Below, one piece after another: positions 24,101 to 33,741 of a DNA stretch of 64,000 bases. The notes under the pieces are model-generated. The model made no database searches and was not told the DNA's origin. It was given only the letters and a program-made list of their open reading frames with translations. Location of the stretch: contig NZ_CP060696.1 in NCBI RefSeq assembly GCF_014467055.1, forward strand, positions 1,054,001 to 1,118,000. The letters run 5' to 3'. Position numbers and translations under genes: made by a program. Within the stretch, counting starts at the first letter, position 1. Every line of letters begins with the position of its first letter. The stretch is from Caproicibacterium amylolyticum (GTDB taxonomy: Bacteria > Bacillota > Clostridia > Oscillospirales > Acutalibacteraceae).

Positions 24101-26866
24101 ACTGTATTGGGCGCGATGTTGGGCAATACAGCCGGTTCGATTGTCGGAAAATTTTGGGATGACTTAATCAATAATTTTAAAAACTATGGTGCGCAGTGGA
24201 AAGCGGCACTTTCTGGAGATTGGAAAAAGCTAAATTGGTTACAAAAGCATGATACTACAGACCCAGATAAGTACAATGCTAGAGAAGAAAATGGGTTTAG
24301 TTCCATATTCAACAAAAGCGGTACAAGTAGCCATCCGGGAGGCCCCGCTATCGTCAACGACGCACCGGGTTCCACATATCGTGAATTGATTCAGTATCCA
24401 AATGGAAAGAAGTTTATTCCGGATGGAAGAAATGTACTAATTCCCGACCTGCCCGTTGGAACTAAAATCTTTCCTGCCGATGTCACTCAAAGAATGATTC
24501 CACATTATGCAAAGGGAACGGTTGATGGAAATAGTGCATTGCAGGCTACACAACAATCTATTACCATAGCAAATGTATTCAATGTTGATGGTAAGACAGA
24601 TTCCAGCATTTTGGGAGAATCCGGTGCAAAGGTTAAGCAGATTACAGACAATCTTCGTACTTCTGCCGACACCCGCAAGAAAATTGTTTCAGACGAAACA
24701 GACTATACCGCAAAAAAGTATCAGGAAATCTCTGCAAGCCTGAACAATTCTGTGCCTACGCTTCTGAAAGGAATCAGCGCAAATGTTTCTGATACATCTT
24801 CCGCTATCCAGACAGACACAAACACAAAGTGGAATGGGATTAGCACATTCCTTGATGGAAAGTTCAGTGGGATTTCCAAGAGTGCAAACACAAATTTCTC
24901 TGCTGCAAAGTCTTTTGAACAGAGCAACTTTGCGTCTGCTGAACGTGATGTGAGTTCCAAAACTTCCAGAATGTACAGCAATGCTTCCGGTAAATTCAAA
25001 GCAATTTCATCTGATGCAAGTACTTATTTCAGTAAAGTGAAACAGTCGGCACAGATTTACATGAGCGATTCTGACAACATTGTGAATCAGCATTCCAAAG
25101 CCATCAACAACAATGTTGCTGATAAAATTGGCGGCGCAATTAACGGTGTAGTGGCAGGTATCAACTCTGTGCTGTCTGCGGTTGGTTCTAAGGCAACTGT
25201 AAAGCCAATCAGCATCAAGCGCTATGCCTATGGTTCAGGGCATCATCCCGGCGGTGCGGCACTTGTTAACGACCAGTCAGGCTCTACTTATCGTGAATTG
25301 GTTCAACTTCCAAGCGGCCATGCTTTCATTCCGCAGGGACGCAATGTGCTGATTCCTGATTTGCCTGCCGGTTCGTCTGTACTGCCTGCAAAACAGACAA
25401 AGCAGATGTTCCCACACTATGCGAATGGTGTAGGCGACTTCTTTGGCACTTCTAAGGCTGTTCTAGACACTTTTTCTACAAACATGTGGAATTACCTAGA
25501 CAAACCTGAAATGCTCTTACACGCCGCTGTAGACAAAAGCACAGCCATGCAATCAATTAACTTCCCATGGAATGAGATGGAAAGGAGCACAGTACAGTTC
25601 TTGACAAGTCATTCTGTTGACTTCATCAAAAAGCAACTTGCAGAGTTTACGGCACCTGGGAATGGCACTGTAGAAGCATTTTTGAAGATTGCGGAAGCAG
25701 AACTGGGCTATCTGGAAAAGGGTTCAAACAGCAGTCTGGACGATAAAGCAGCCAATGCCGGTCATGCAGATTTTACAAAGTTTGGGCGTGACTTCGGAAT
25801 GAACGGTGCCGCTTGGTGCGATATGTTCGTGTCTTGGTGTTTGAAACGTGCGGGAGTGGATGAATATCTATCTGCTTCCTGCGAGGATTCCATGAGCCAT
25901 TTCAAGTCAGCTAACCGCTGGACTAACAATCCTGCACGTGGCGATTTGATTTTCTATGATTGGGACAAGAACGGTACTGCCGACCATATCGGCATCGTTG
26001 AGAGCATTGCAAGTGGCCTTGTAAATACGATTGAGGGAAACACAAGCGGAAGCAATGGTGCAGAGGGTGTATTCAGGAAGCGCCGCAATGCAAATTCTGG
26101 AAACATCCTCGGCTATGGCATTCCACATTTCAAGAGCGCAATGGAAGCTGCAATAAGTGCAGTCGCAAATGTAGGCTCTGGAGTTGAGCAGTGGAGAAGC
26201 CTTGCATCTAAGGCGCTTATGATGACCGGCCATTACTCTACGCACAATGTTGATTTACTACTTTCGCAGATGCGCACAGAGTCAGACGGGCAGGTCGACC
26301 CGCCAGACCTGCATGACGTAAATTATTACGCCGGGCATCCGTCTAAAGGCTTGATGCAATTAATCCCTGAAACATTTTCGACTTACGCTTTGCCCGGATA
26401 CAACACGAACATTCTTGACCCGTTATCAAACATCATCGCGTCCATCCGTTACACATGGGCGCGTTATGGTTCTCCTGACGGCGTATGGGGGCAAGGACAC
26501 GGATACGCAAAAGGTATCGGAAACATCGATTGGGGCGGTTGGAACGCAAATGGAGGCATCTATGACGCACCTACGCTGATAGGCATAGGCGAAAAAGGAA
26601 AAGAAGCCGCTTTACCAATGCGTAAAGAGTCCTATGCAGAGATTGCACAGGGCATTGCTGAACAGCAGACAAATGGCAATTCAGCAAATTCATCCAATCA
26701 GAATGAACTTGTAAATCAGGTTGGCGCAATCCTTGCAATTTTGCAAAGTAACAGCGGAAAACCAATTCAACTTCATGTTACAGCAGACCTTGACGGCAAG
26801 AGCATTTACGATTCAACTCAAAATTACAAAGCAATCGATAGTAGACGTTACGTTCCAACTCATTAA
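21179..26866 (+). CDS. tape measure protein with CHAP and transglycosylase domains; in-frame TAG at codon 12
   Basis: 1895 codons from ATG 21179 (GATGGAGTG upstream). TAG 21212-21214 in SLDIEI-UAG-ASATKANSALDKL. Order: helical coiled coil (12-500); eight hydrophobic Gly-zipper repeats (564-992); two copies of a cassette with VND..GSTYRELxQ and GRNVLIPDLP; a CHAP/NlpC-like peptidase (1497-1645; AAWCDMFVSWC and DHIGIVE); and a lytic transglycosylase (1677-1780; RTESDG and KGLMQLIPETF). It sets tail length and can cut peptidoglycan at entry. One TAG in nearly 1900 codons, and that at codon 12, argues for a purposeful position. Confidence 0.92.
22868..24154 (+). repeat. eight tandem ~54-residue repeats in the tape measure gene
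   Basis: Each repeat begins with W-x-x-L/M-T-x-x-x-K-W, continues GIGAGAG/GIGATAG, IGGIIG and often CPGIGTxLGALLG, then ends GKFW or DWW. They are in frame and similar at DNA level. The repeats are strongly hydrophobic and glycine-rich, as in a Gly-zipper or membrane-inserting array. Confidence 0.9.
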
Positions 26867-26872
26867 CGATTA

Positions 26873-26904
26873 GGCTCACTTGATTTTTCAAGTGGGTCTT
26901 TTCT
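26873..26904 (+). terminator. terminator after the tape measure gene
   Basis: CTCACTTGA-TTT-TTCAAGTGGG followed by TCTTTTCTTTT, a few bases after the stop. The next stretch (26905-27033) is AT-rich without a gene. Confidence 0.7.
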
Positions 26905-27033
26905 TTTGCCCTTTTTCCCTTGACCGGAAATATTTTTTTCGCAAAGCGTTTTTACTTTCTGCGTGGAGATTTTTTTAAAAACTCCGCGCTTTATATATAT
27001 TATAATTATATTATATTTAAATAAAGGATTAGA

Positions 27034-27122
27034 GGTAGTCAAGAAACTAGACTACCCTAGTCAAATTATTTGACTACCCCTAGTCAAGAAATTAGACCAC
27101 CTAGTCAAGAAAATTGACTACC
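27034..27122. repeat. four tandem palindromic 22-base units TAGTCAA-n-TTGACTA
   Basis: Four units follow each other (27034-27056, 27057-27078, 27079-27101, 27102-27122). Each has TAGTCAA, a short A/T-rich centre and an inverted arm (TAGACTA, TTGACTA, TAGACCA or TTGACTA) and ends in CC. They end about 30 bases before promoter C. Repeat geometry suggests an array of binding sites; no protein is assigned. Confidence 0.75.
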
Positions 27123-27149
27123 AAATGGAAGCAGCTATTAACATTGAGT

Positions 27150-27192
27150 TCACAGGTTTTGAGTGGCGAAATCAGTTCAAGCATGCTAGAAT
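27150..27192 (+). promoter_or_regulatory. phage-specific promoter, copy C, for the tail-tip operon
   Basis: CACAGGTTTTGAGTGGCGAAAT, 14 bases, TAGAAT (27187-27192). Same geometry as copies A and B. A terminator-like hairpin (27237-27276) lies between its start point and the first gene. Confidence 0.7.
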
Positions 27193-27236
27193 AAAAATAT
27201 AATTAAAAAATTTTTCGTTTTCATAGAACGCCATAG

Positions 27237-27276
27237 GAGCGTCATATTCAGAAATGAGTGTGATGCTCTTTTTTTA
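27237..27276 (+). terminator. leader hairpin with T tract before the tail-tip genes
   Basis: GAGCGTCATA pairs with TGTGATGCTC, followed by eight T. Located about 45 bases after the start expected from promoter C and 23 before the gene, so it could attenuate the operon or stop readthrough. Confidence 0.6.
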
Positions 27277-27298
27277 TTGTAAAGGACGGTGAAGCTGA

Positions 27299-27676
27299 AT
27301 GGCACAATCAACATTGATGGTAAACGGAAATACCATTGAAACCCCGCAATCTATGGAATGGGCATTACAGGACATATCAGATTCGGAAGCAGGGCGCGAC
27401 CAGTAGGGGCAGATGCACAAAGATAGAGTTGCACAGTAGGTGAAGCTAACGTGCACATGGCCGCCATTGACGGAAGCAAGGGCATCTGTGCTGTTGCAAC
27501 ACGTTCAGCCAGAAACATTTCTGCTGACATATCCAGACATAAGGCTTGGAGGATACCGCACTGCAACGTTTTACGTAGGTGACAGAAGCGCACCAGTAAG
27601 TTACATGGTAAAGCAAAATGGACGGTTTGACCAGTCTATGATTTCAAACATAAAATTTGATTTTATCGAAGTGTAA
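27299..27676 (+). CDS. tail-tip associated protein, two in-frame TAG codons
   Basis: 125 codons from ATG 27299; TAG at codon 36 (27404-27406) and 47 (27437-27439). The frame reads EAGRDQ-UAG-GQMHKDRVAQ-UAG-VKLTCTW, as in DUF6711-like proteins that sit between tape measure and tail genes. Related proteins usually have a basic residue after MHKxRxxQ, consistent with lysine at the second TAG. Without decoding only 35 residues are made. Confidence 0.75.
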
Positions 27677-27689
27677 AGGTGGCGATAGA

Positions 27690-30086
27690 TTGAAACCAGT
27701 ATCGGACGATTTTTAGAAATTTGTTCTGCTGAATGGCAGAGAATTCCACTTCAAAGCAGATGTGAAGTTGGCAAACGGAACAGAATTCCCGCTAAAAGAT
27801 GCAGACATCATGCAAGGCAGTGTAACCATTGACAGCGGAGTTTCTTCAAAGTCTGATTATACAGTCGGCTCCGCGATTACAGACTTATGTACAATCATGC
27901 TGAATAACTTTGACGGAAAGTTTACGCAGTACGATTTCTGCAAAGCAAGCATTACCGTGTACATTGGAATGGTTGTCAAGCGCGATTATACCGGCGACAC
28001 GGTAGAATGGGTGAAGCAAGGTGTATACAACGTATATGACTACAAGGGTCGCAATACAATAACGGTTTCTGCATATGGAAATCTCTCTAAGTCAGACAGC
28101 AAAGTTGACATGGATGTTACTTATCCGGTCACATTGGGAAACCTTGCACAGCAGGTTTGTGACAAGTGCGGAATTTCACTGAAAACGAAAACTTTTCAGA
28201 ATAGTGATTACCAGATTTTCAGAGACCCGCAGTATTCATCTTCCACTTATCATGAAGTGATTGCGGATATTGCACAGCTATCAGGATGCTATGCACAATG
28301 CAATCCAGACGGAGAACTTGAATTCAAGTGGTTCGACTATTCAACCACGCCGTACAATATTAGCAGTTACCAGAAGTATGAGCCAGCAAAAGATGATATT
28401 ACCGTGACCGGCGTTAAGATTGACAGCAAAAATGTTGATGCAAAATCCGGCACAGACGGTTATGTAATTACGCTAAAAGACTCCGACAACAAGCTACTGC
28501 AAGCTGCTATCTATGAGCAAGTAATTTGTGACGAATGGGCAGTGAACATTAATTCTGCTATTACCAGCAAGGATACGGATGTACCTGCGCGACTGGCGGG
28601 AATCAAGTCACAATGCATTGAGTTGCAAAACTATTGCAGTCGGTACGGCGGCACATACAACCCCACAGACGCGGAACGTAAAACCTTTGTGGACAGCGCA
28701 AAACAGTATGATTCAGATGTGAAGTCCTGCATTGCGTATCTTAAAGACAGCGCAACAACTGTTGCAACTGCCGCATTTGAGCCAAAGCAGACTATGCCGG
28801 ACGGGTTGACGAAATATATCAGCAGTTATTATGAAACCGCTCAAACCAGTATGGCGCAGGAAGAAGCGGACTTAACCGCTGACTTAGGATATATCACGAA
28901 AAAGACGGACAAGGAAAGCGGCACAAACGCATGGACGTGCATAAATGCGCTGGTAGATGTGTTGTATAACGACATTGCGCGGATACAGGCTGATAATTGT
29001 TTTGCGGGAATTGATGCGGCAAAGATTGAATACAAGGGCAAGCTGCTGACGTCTGCTGATTTTTCGGATTTACCCGGCAGACTGGCTACAGTCCGGCAGC
29101 ACCGCGACGTGGCAAATGTGCAGCAGGTTGTGGACAACATAGCTCCACACCTGATAGGCAACACCATTACACCGTATTCGGCAACGATTTATAGCAACCC
29201 TGCACTGGAAGCGGGGGACATTGTGGACATTGAGGGACACAAGAGTGTCATTACAAATCTCACATACAAACTCAATTCTGCTGAAACAATCAGTGCAGAA
29301 GCAAAGTCACAGGCAGAAAATTCCTCCGATTTTTATTCTGAATCCGAAAAGCTGTGGGATGAATTACAATCGCTGAATACGAAGTCTGAAGAACTGCGTA
29401 TCAAAATCCAGAAGTTGGCAGATGGGCTGGAAAGCACTGTTTCGCGTGGCGACGAAATGAGCGACATTAAGCAACTGTACAATTCGATTGATTTGAGCGT
29501 GTCTGATTCTGAAAAGAAAACCAGTGCAGAAATCAAGATGACCGCCGACTCTATCACGTCATCCGTCAATGACAAGGTGGGCGGTTTGCAGTCGCAGATT
29601 ACACAGCAGGCAGACGAAATCAGCAGCAAGGTGTCGCGAACAGAAGTTAATTCGGTTGTTAGCACAGCAATTACGCAGAGTTCAGACGCTATTGTGTACG
29701 CATTCAACCACAAGGACGGTTCAAGCCAATCCGTACAGTTTACAGGTGACGGATTTGACTTTTACTACAATGGCTCTAAGCTGGGGCATTTGGGCGTGAA
29801 TAGTAACCCTGAAACAGGTACGTATGATATGTGTTTCCAGCCCACAAGCGGACATGGCACATATTTTAGTAACAGTGGCAGCTATGCACAGGTAGTTATT
29901 GGCAAAGTTAAAGCCGATGAATTCCACGCAAACGGATTGATTGCCACGAGTGGCACAGTAGATTGTAGTGGGCTTACGATTAACGGTATAAATGGCTGGA
30001 ATGGCTCAATCGGACCACTGACAAAATCTGATGGCGGGACGGTTACAATAAATTTCAGCAGTGGAATTATGACGGGGTGGAATTAA
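27690..30086 (+). CDS. tail-associated baseplate protein (endopeptidase-tail type), in-frame TAG at codon 9
   Basis: 798 codons from TTG 27690, seven bases after AGGTGG. TAG 27714-27716 in KPVSDDF-UAG-KFVLLNG. The N-terminal ~370 residues look like the gp27/Tal-like hub (GNLAQQVCDKCGISL, GCYAQCNPDGELEF, AGDIVDIEGHKSVIT near 500), followed by coiled coil and a beta-rich C-terminus. ATG 27762, 24 codons on, is an alternative start that would avoid the TAG but has no ribosome site. Confidence 0.75.
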
Positions 30087-30087
30087 T

Positions 30088-31353
30088 ATGGCAGGAATTG
30101 AACAGCCGCAGTATACGGTAAATGTATCGCAAGAAAATTTAATCAACAAATTTGCTGTGCAGGGCGAAGAAAATTCGCGCGTACTGACTCTGCATCTGGT
30201 TGAAAATGTCAGCACAGAAAATGCACTGCAACAAACAGAAATCCGGCAGAAGCCGCTTGACCTGACCGGTTGCACAGCACGGTTGTATACCAAAAAGCCG
30301 GACGGCAACGCAACGTTTATCAACGGCGAAATCATAGCCACAGGCGCAGACGGAAACCCGAATACCGTTACATTTGTGCTTTCCCAGCAGACAACGGCGG
30401 CAACGGGAAATGCACACTGCACAGTGGCAGTGTTTGGCAGCAACGGCACAGAGCTGAAAGCTACCGGCATTACGCTGGACATTGCGGCTGACGATATGGA
30501 ACAAACGATTGTGTCTACAAGCGAGTTTGTTTCGTTGGCAGAAGCACTAGGCTCTGTGCAGGAGTCAGAGCAGAAAGCCGATAAAGCTGTGCTCGATGCG
30601 CAAACAGCCGTAACAAACGCCACTACAGCAATTACAGACATTACGCAAAAGCAGGCAGCTATGGACACTGCGGAGAGCAACCGCGTAACCGCCGAGTCAG
30701 GGCGCGTCACAGCCGAGTCGGGCAGAGTTACGGCAGAGCAGTCACGTATAGCAGCGGAGCAAACGCGGCAGACAGCAGAAACAAAGCGTGAAACAGACTC
30801 ACAAGCTGCCATCACTGCCGCCAACGCTGCCACAGAAAAAGCAAACCATGTGCCGCAGCGTGATGCAAGTGGCGTGTGGAAAGATTGGGACACCGAAAGT
30901 CAGACGTACAAAAACAGTGCAGACCAGTGGAAAGGCGAAAAAGGCGACACCGGCGCGGCATTTGCGTATGGTGAGTCGTATACAACGGTTGATGCGCTGA
31001 AAGCAGCATACCCGACTGGCGATGCAAAAGGGCATCTGGTTAATGGTACAGCGTATGTGTGGGATGGTACGGCATGGGTAGCAACAAGTGTTGACTTGAC
31101 AGAGTATTACAAAAAGACAGAGTCCGACGCAAAATATGCAGGTATCAACCATACGCACACGGCTGCACAGGTTGGCGCACGGCCTGACACGTGGATGCCC
31201 ACTGCTGCGGATGTAGGTGCTCGACCGTCAACATGGACGCCTACTGCGTCCGATATCGGATTAGGCAGAGTCGCCAACGCTGCGAACATTGTTAGCACAT
31301 CTGCGCCAAGCGGCGGCAGTGACGGCGATACATGGGATGTGGTTGGCTCATGA
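30088..31353 (+). CDS. BppU-like baseplate upper protein / tail fibre
   Basis: 421 residues. The N-terminal domain (GEENSRVLTLHLVE, CTARLYTKKPDG, ATFINGEI) is the BppU_N type of baseplate proteins. The middle is coiled coil with a repeated RVTAESG. A short collagen-like GEKGDTGAA and repeated AAxVGARPxTW near the end suggest a trimeric fibre. No TAG. It overlaps the next start. Confidence 0.75.
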   Translation: MAGIEQPQYTVNVSQENLINKFAVQGEENSRVLTLHLVENVSTENALQQTEIRQKPLDLTGCTARLYTKKPDGNATFINGEIIATGADGNPNTVTFVLSQQTTAATGNAHCTVAVFGSNGTELKATGITLDIAADDMEQTIVSTSEFVSLAEALGSVQESEQKADKAVLDAQTAVTNATTAITDITQKQAAMDTAESNRVTAESGRVTAESGRVTAEQSRIAAEQTRQTAETKRETDSQAAITAANAATEKANHVPQRDASGVWKDWDTESQTYKNSADQWKGEKGDTGAAFAYGESYTTVDALKAAYPTGDAKGHLVNGTAYVWDGTAWVATSVDLTEYYKKTESDAKYAGINHTHTAAQVGARPDTWMPTAADVGARPSTWTPTASDIGLGRVANAANIVSTSAPSGGSDGDTWDVVGS

Positions 31354-32156
31354 GCAGGTATGCGAAAAGCGGAGGAGTTCTGCATGAAATAACAGGCAGA
31401 TATGCGAAGGTTAATGGCGTGTGGCAACAAGTCACAGCAAGATACGCTAAAAATAACGGCGCGTGGAATCAGGTATATTCCAGTGGAAAAAAGTTATCCG
31501 ATTTGCCAGTTGGCAGTCTGCTAAAAATCAATGAAAGTGGTGTGCCGCAACAATATATTGTCGTGCATCAAGGCAATCCTAATACGTCAATTTACGATAG
31601 TAGCTGCCATGGGACGTGGATACTTAGAAAAAACGTTGTGTCAAGTATGGCTTGGGAATTTGGCAACTATTCCAGTTCTCCAATTCATTCATATTTAAAC
31701 GGTTCTTTTTTAGCTACATTTGATTCTGATACACAGTCAAACATATTACAAATAAAAATTCCATACGCAGAGTCTTACGACAGTTCCACAATTAACGCGC
31801 TAGCCAATGGGTTATCAACAAAAATATTTATTCCTGCTGTGAAAGAACTTGGCATAGTGCAATATCCCTTGAGTACAGAGCAATCTACAATTCCAGACGA
31901 AGGTGCCGTGCTGTCCTACTTTGATTACCCAAACGGAAGCGATTTGTATTTATCAAGAAGTACGAATTCAGAATGGTGGACACGTTCTTTATCTTTGTCA
32001 GCAGCTAGATATGTGATTTATGTGCATTCAACCGGAGAAATCACGGCGTCAGAAAATTGCACTAATTCATCAGGCGTTCGTCCCGCCATGATTCTTAATT
32101 CTACTGCCCTTGTTTCCACGTCCCCTGATTCAGACAACTGCTATACACTACAATAA
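31350..32156 (+). CDS. DUF6273-type receptor-binding candidate
   Basis: 268 residues; ATG 31350 overlaps the previous stop. The N-terminus has three RYAK(V/S/N) repeats, then a domain with GTWILRKN, WWTRS and GVRPAMILN, features of DUF6273 (a C-type-lectin/formylglycine-like fold). It lies at the tail tip and is AT-richer than its neighbours, fitting a host-recognition gene acquired by exchange. No TAG. Confidence 0.65.
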   Translation: MSRYAKSGGVLHEITGRYAKVNGVWQQVTARYAKNNGAWNQVYSSGKKLSDLPVGSLLKINESGVPQQYIVVHQGNPNTSIYDSSCHGTWILRKNVVSSMAWEFGNYSSSPIHSYLNGSFLATFDSDTQSNILQIKIPYAESYDSSTINALANGLSTKIFIPAVKELGIVQYPLSTEQSTIPDEGAVLSYFDYPNGSDLYLSRSTNSEWWTRSLSLSAARYVIYVHSTGEITASENCTNSSGVRPAMILNSTALVSTSPDSDNCYTLQ

Positions 32157-32175
32157 ATTTTTGGAGGTATTTTAT

Positions 32176-32550
32176 ATGGCGACAACAATCAAATTCCCAG
32201 ACGGTTCTACGTTTCCGGCAGTTTCAGTAATTTCCGGTCAAACGTATATGCAAAACGCCCAGCGCAAAACGTTGGAGATTCACATCAACAAAGAAGATGC
32301 AGATTTCACAAAATTAGAAGCTGTGTCTCGCAATCCTGCATCGTTAACAATCAATGACGGAACCTGTGACAACGTTTACAGCAATTACTCATTGCGTGCT
32401 AATTTTGAACTGCGCCCGGTTGTGACTGCCGTTGCAACGGATACAACGCCGGAGCAGACGCATGAGCAGTACATAGTGACACTGGCACAGCTTAGCTACA
32501 TTGAGGTGCAACTTGCAGCAATTTTGGCAGCACAGGGAGGTATAAAATAA
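32176..32550 (+). CDS. tail-tip hypothetical protein
   Basis: 124 residues; TTTGGAGGTATTTTAT precedes ATG 32176 (the longer frame overlaps the previous gene). N-terminal beta-rich domain (TIKFPDGSTFPAVSVIS) and helical end (YIEVQLAAILAAQGG). Overlaps the endolysin start by one base. Function unknown. Confidence 0.5.
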   Translation: MATTIKFPDGSTFPAVSVISGQTYMQNAQRKTLEIHINKEDADFTKLEAVSRNPASLTINDGTCDNVYSNYSLRANFELRPVVTAVATDTTPEQTHEQYIVTLAQLSYIEVQLAAILAAQGGIK

Positions 32551-33398
32551 TGGCAAAAGTATATTTAGACCCCGGCCACGGCGGCTATGACAGCGGCGCG
32601 GTCGGATGTGGAAAACGCGAAGCAGATTGCGCACTGGAGATTGCGAAGCGCGTGTGCGCTCTCCTACCGGGCAAATATTTCGACTGCAAAATGAGCCGGA
32701 CAAGCAATCATACACCCAATGACAGCGACCCGAGCGCTGACCTTGGCAGACGTGCAGCAGAGGCAAATGCATGGGGCGCGGACGTGTTTGTTAGTATCCA
32801 CCTGAACGCAGGCGGCGGGCATGGAGTTGAAACCTACAGAAGCGTTGCGGGTGGCAAATCAACCACGCTGGCTATTGACATTCAGCAGGCGGTGCAGTCC
32901 ACAACCGGCATGCCTGCGCATGGGGAGCCGGTTAAAATCAAAATCGGTGACGGCGGGCGTGACTGGATTTGCGTAATCCGCGAAACAAATATGCCCGCGT
33001 GCCTTGTGGAATGTGGATTTATCGACAACCCGACTGACATGAACGGCTGGAATGCGGACAAATATGCACAGGGAATTTACAACGGAATCTGTAAATATTT
33101 CGGTATTACCACTGCTGTTCCTGTCACAAAGCCGACACTGCGGTATGCTCCTTCATCCGCTGCTGTACGCTCTGACACAACAATGGACGTTACAAAACCT
33201 GCTGGACAGTCTTACACCGTCAAACTGACTTGTGCCGCTGGATGCCCTTCTGTAACCGCTGGCAACGGTGCGGTTGTGGATATTACCCGGACAGGTGTTT
33301 CCGGCAACGCATACTTTTTCAAGCTGACAGGGAAGCGTCGCGGTGCGGCAGGTATCTTTGTCGGCGGCAAAAAGATTTTTGTGTTTAAGGTGGTGTGA
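32550..33398 (+). CDS. N-acetylmuramoyl-L-alanine amidase endolysin
   Basis: 282 residues. Amidase_3 domain in the first ~180: LDPGHGGYDSGAVG with the zinc histidine, READCALEIAKRV, SIHLNAGGGHGVE (second His) and CLVECGFIDNPTD with the catalytic glutamate. A C-terminal beta domain (YTVKLTCAAGCPSVTAGN) probably binds the cell wall. It cleaves the stem peptide from peptidoglycan at lysis. No TAG. Confidence 0.92.
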   Translation: MAKVYLDPGHGGYDSGAVGCGKREADCALEIAKRVCALLPGKYFDCKMSRTSNHTPNDSDPSADLGRRAAEANAWGADVFVSIHLNAGGGHGVETYRSVAGGKSTTLAIDIQQAVQSTTGMPAHGEPVKIKIGDGGRDWICVIRETNMPACLVECGFIDNPTDMNGWNADKYAQGIYNGICKYFGITTAVPVTKPTLRYAPSSAAVRSDTTMDVTKPAGQSYTVKLTCAAGCPSVTAGNGAVVDITRTGVSGNAYFFKLTGKRRGAAGIFVGGKKIFVFKVV

Positions 33399-33402
33399 CG
33401 GA

Positions 33403-33726
33403 GTGGACGTACTTAATACGCTAGTCAGCATCCTTGCAGGAGCGGCTACAACCGGACTTGTGACGCTCTGCACTCACTTATACCACAGCAAGCAAAGTGC
33501 CGACACAGAGGACGACACGATTAAAGACGGCATGATGGCGCTCTTGCATGACCGTATCTATCAGGCTGGACATTACTACTGCAACGTACAGGGATGGTGC
33601 AGCTTGCAGGACAAGCATAACATCGATTATATGTATAAGCCGTATCATGCGCTTGGTGGAAACGGCACTGGCACGGCGGCATACAAAGCAATTCTTGCGC
33701 TCCCAACGGAGCCGCCAACAAAATAA
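33403..33726 (+). CDS. lysis-module protein, holin-like
   Basis: 107 residues from GTG 33403 (AAGGTGG ten bases before). One hydrophobic N-terminal helix (VSILAGAATTGLVTLCT), then ALLHDRIYQAGHYY, YMYKPYHALGGNGTG and a Pro-rich end. Such proteins sit next to holins in Clostridia phages and are called holin or minor structural protein; the role is not proven. Confidence 0.6.
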   Translation: MDVLNTLVSILAGAATTGLVTLCTHLYHSKQSADTEDDTIKDGMMALLHDRIYQAGHYYCNVQGWCSLQDKHNIDYMYKPYHALGGNGTGTAAYKAILALPTEPPTK

Positions 33727-33741
33727 TGGAGGTAATACATA

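Noticed and set aside
27034-27122. CRISPR array
   Set aside because: The four units are contiguous palindromes without unique spacers, and no cas gene is present.
9903-30086. In-frame TAGs as signs of prophage decay
   Set aside because: Only TAG occurs, never TAA, TGA or frameshifts, in ten genes with intact ribosome sites and full family length; a CTA tRNA is present.
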